A stretch of DNA of 14,387 nt from NCBI GenBank assembly GCA_029883965.1, contig JAOUIN010000037.1:1-14387 (forward strand), written 5' to 3'. This DNA is from Betaproteobacteria bacterium (GTDB lineage Bacteria > Pseudomonadota > Gammaproteobacteria > Burkholderiales > SG8-41). Made by a program: the position numbers and the translations under genes. Numbering within the stretch: position 1 is the stretch's first letter; every line of letters starts with the position of its first letter. This document shows, piece after piece, positions 14,358-14,387 of this stretch. A model generated the notes under the pieces. It did no database searches and was not told the origin of the DNA. It saw only the letters and a program-made list of their open reading frames with translations.

Positions 14358-14387
14358 TTGTGAAAACCCCTGAGCCAGCGTGTAATC

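Noticed and set aside
1..14387. CRISPR arrays, tRNA/rRNA genes, insertion sequences, toxin-antitoxin or phage-defence genes
   Set aside because: I read both strands and saw no array-like repeats, transposase, integrase or defence-type domain. The window is mostly housekeeping.

Overview
The window is about 14.4 kb of GC-rich, densely coding proteobacterial chromosome. Gene content points to a betaproteobacterium, probably Burkholderiales or a near relative. The reasons are an orphan Bug/TctC-type solute-binding protein, a DUF3047 lipoprotein, a MutL that carries the endonuclease motif, and the queG / tsaE-amiC / mutL-miaA gene set. Thirteen protein genes are supported, and one of them (queG) runs off the left edge. 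I see no rRNA, tRNA, insertion sequence, phage gene or CRISPR array.

Left block (1-3583): queG (minus strand, queuosine synthesis) abuts tsaE (plus strand, t6A synthesis) head to head, with start codons touching near 900-905. tsaE overlaps amiC (periplasmic N-acetylmuramoyl-L-alanine amidase). A DUF3047 outer-membrane-type lipoprotein gene follows. Both tsaE and amiC appear to start at TTG.

Middle block (3607-9552): a fold-type I PLP enzyme of the class V aminotransferase family (minus) diverges from an orphan Bug-family periplasmic binding protein (plus). A 74-residue exported protein (minus) shares a hairpin terminator with it. Then comes pntB-pntA (minus), the membrane-bound proton-translocating transhydrogenase, closed by a strong intrinsic terminator.

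Right block (9777-14387): mutL starts only six bases after a perfect TATAAT and looks leaderless. It is followed by miaA (i6A37 tRNA modification), an alpha/beta hydrolase, and a convergent gene for a protein with two cyclic-nucleotide-binding domains.

Three of the genes (queG, tsaE, miaA) modify the tRNA anticodon loop at positions 34 and 37. In E. coli tsaE, amiB, mutL and miaA are contiguous. Here the first pair and the second pair are separated by about 7 kb of unrelated genes. I did not find a clearly new multi-gene system. The points most worth checking are the predicted leaderless mutL, the abutting queG/tsaE starts, the small two-cysteine exported protein, the PLP enzyme paired with an orphan binding protein, and the tandem cyclic-nucleotide-binding protein.
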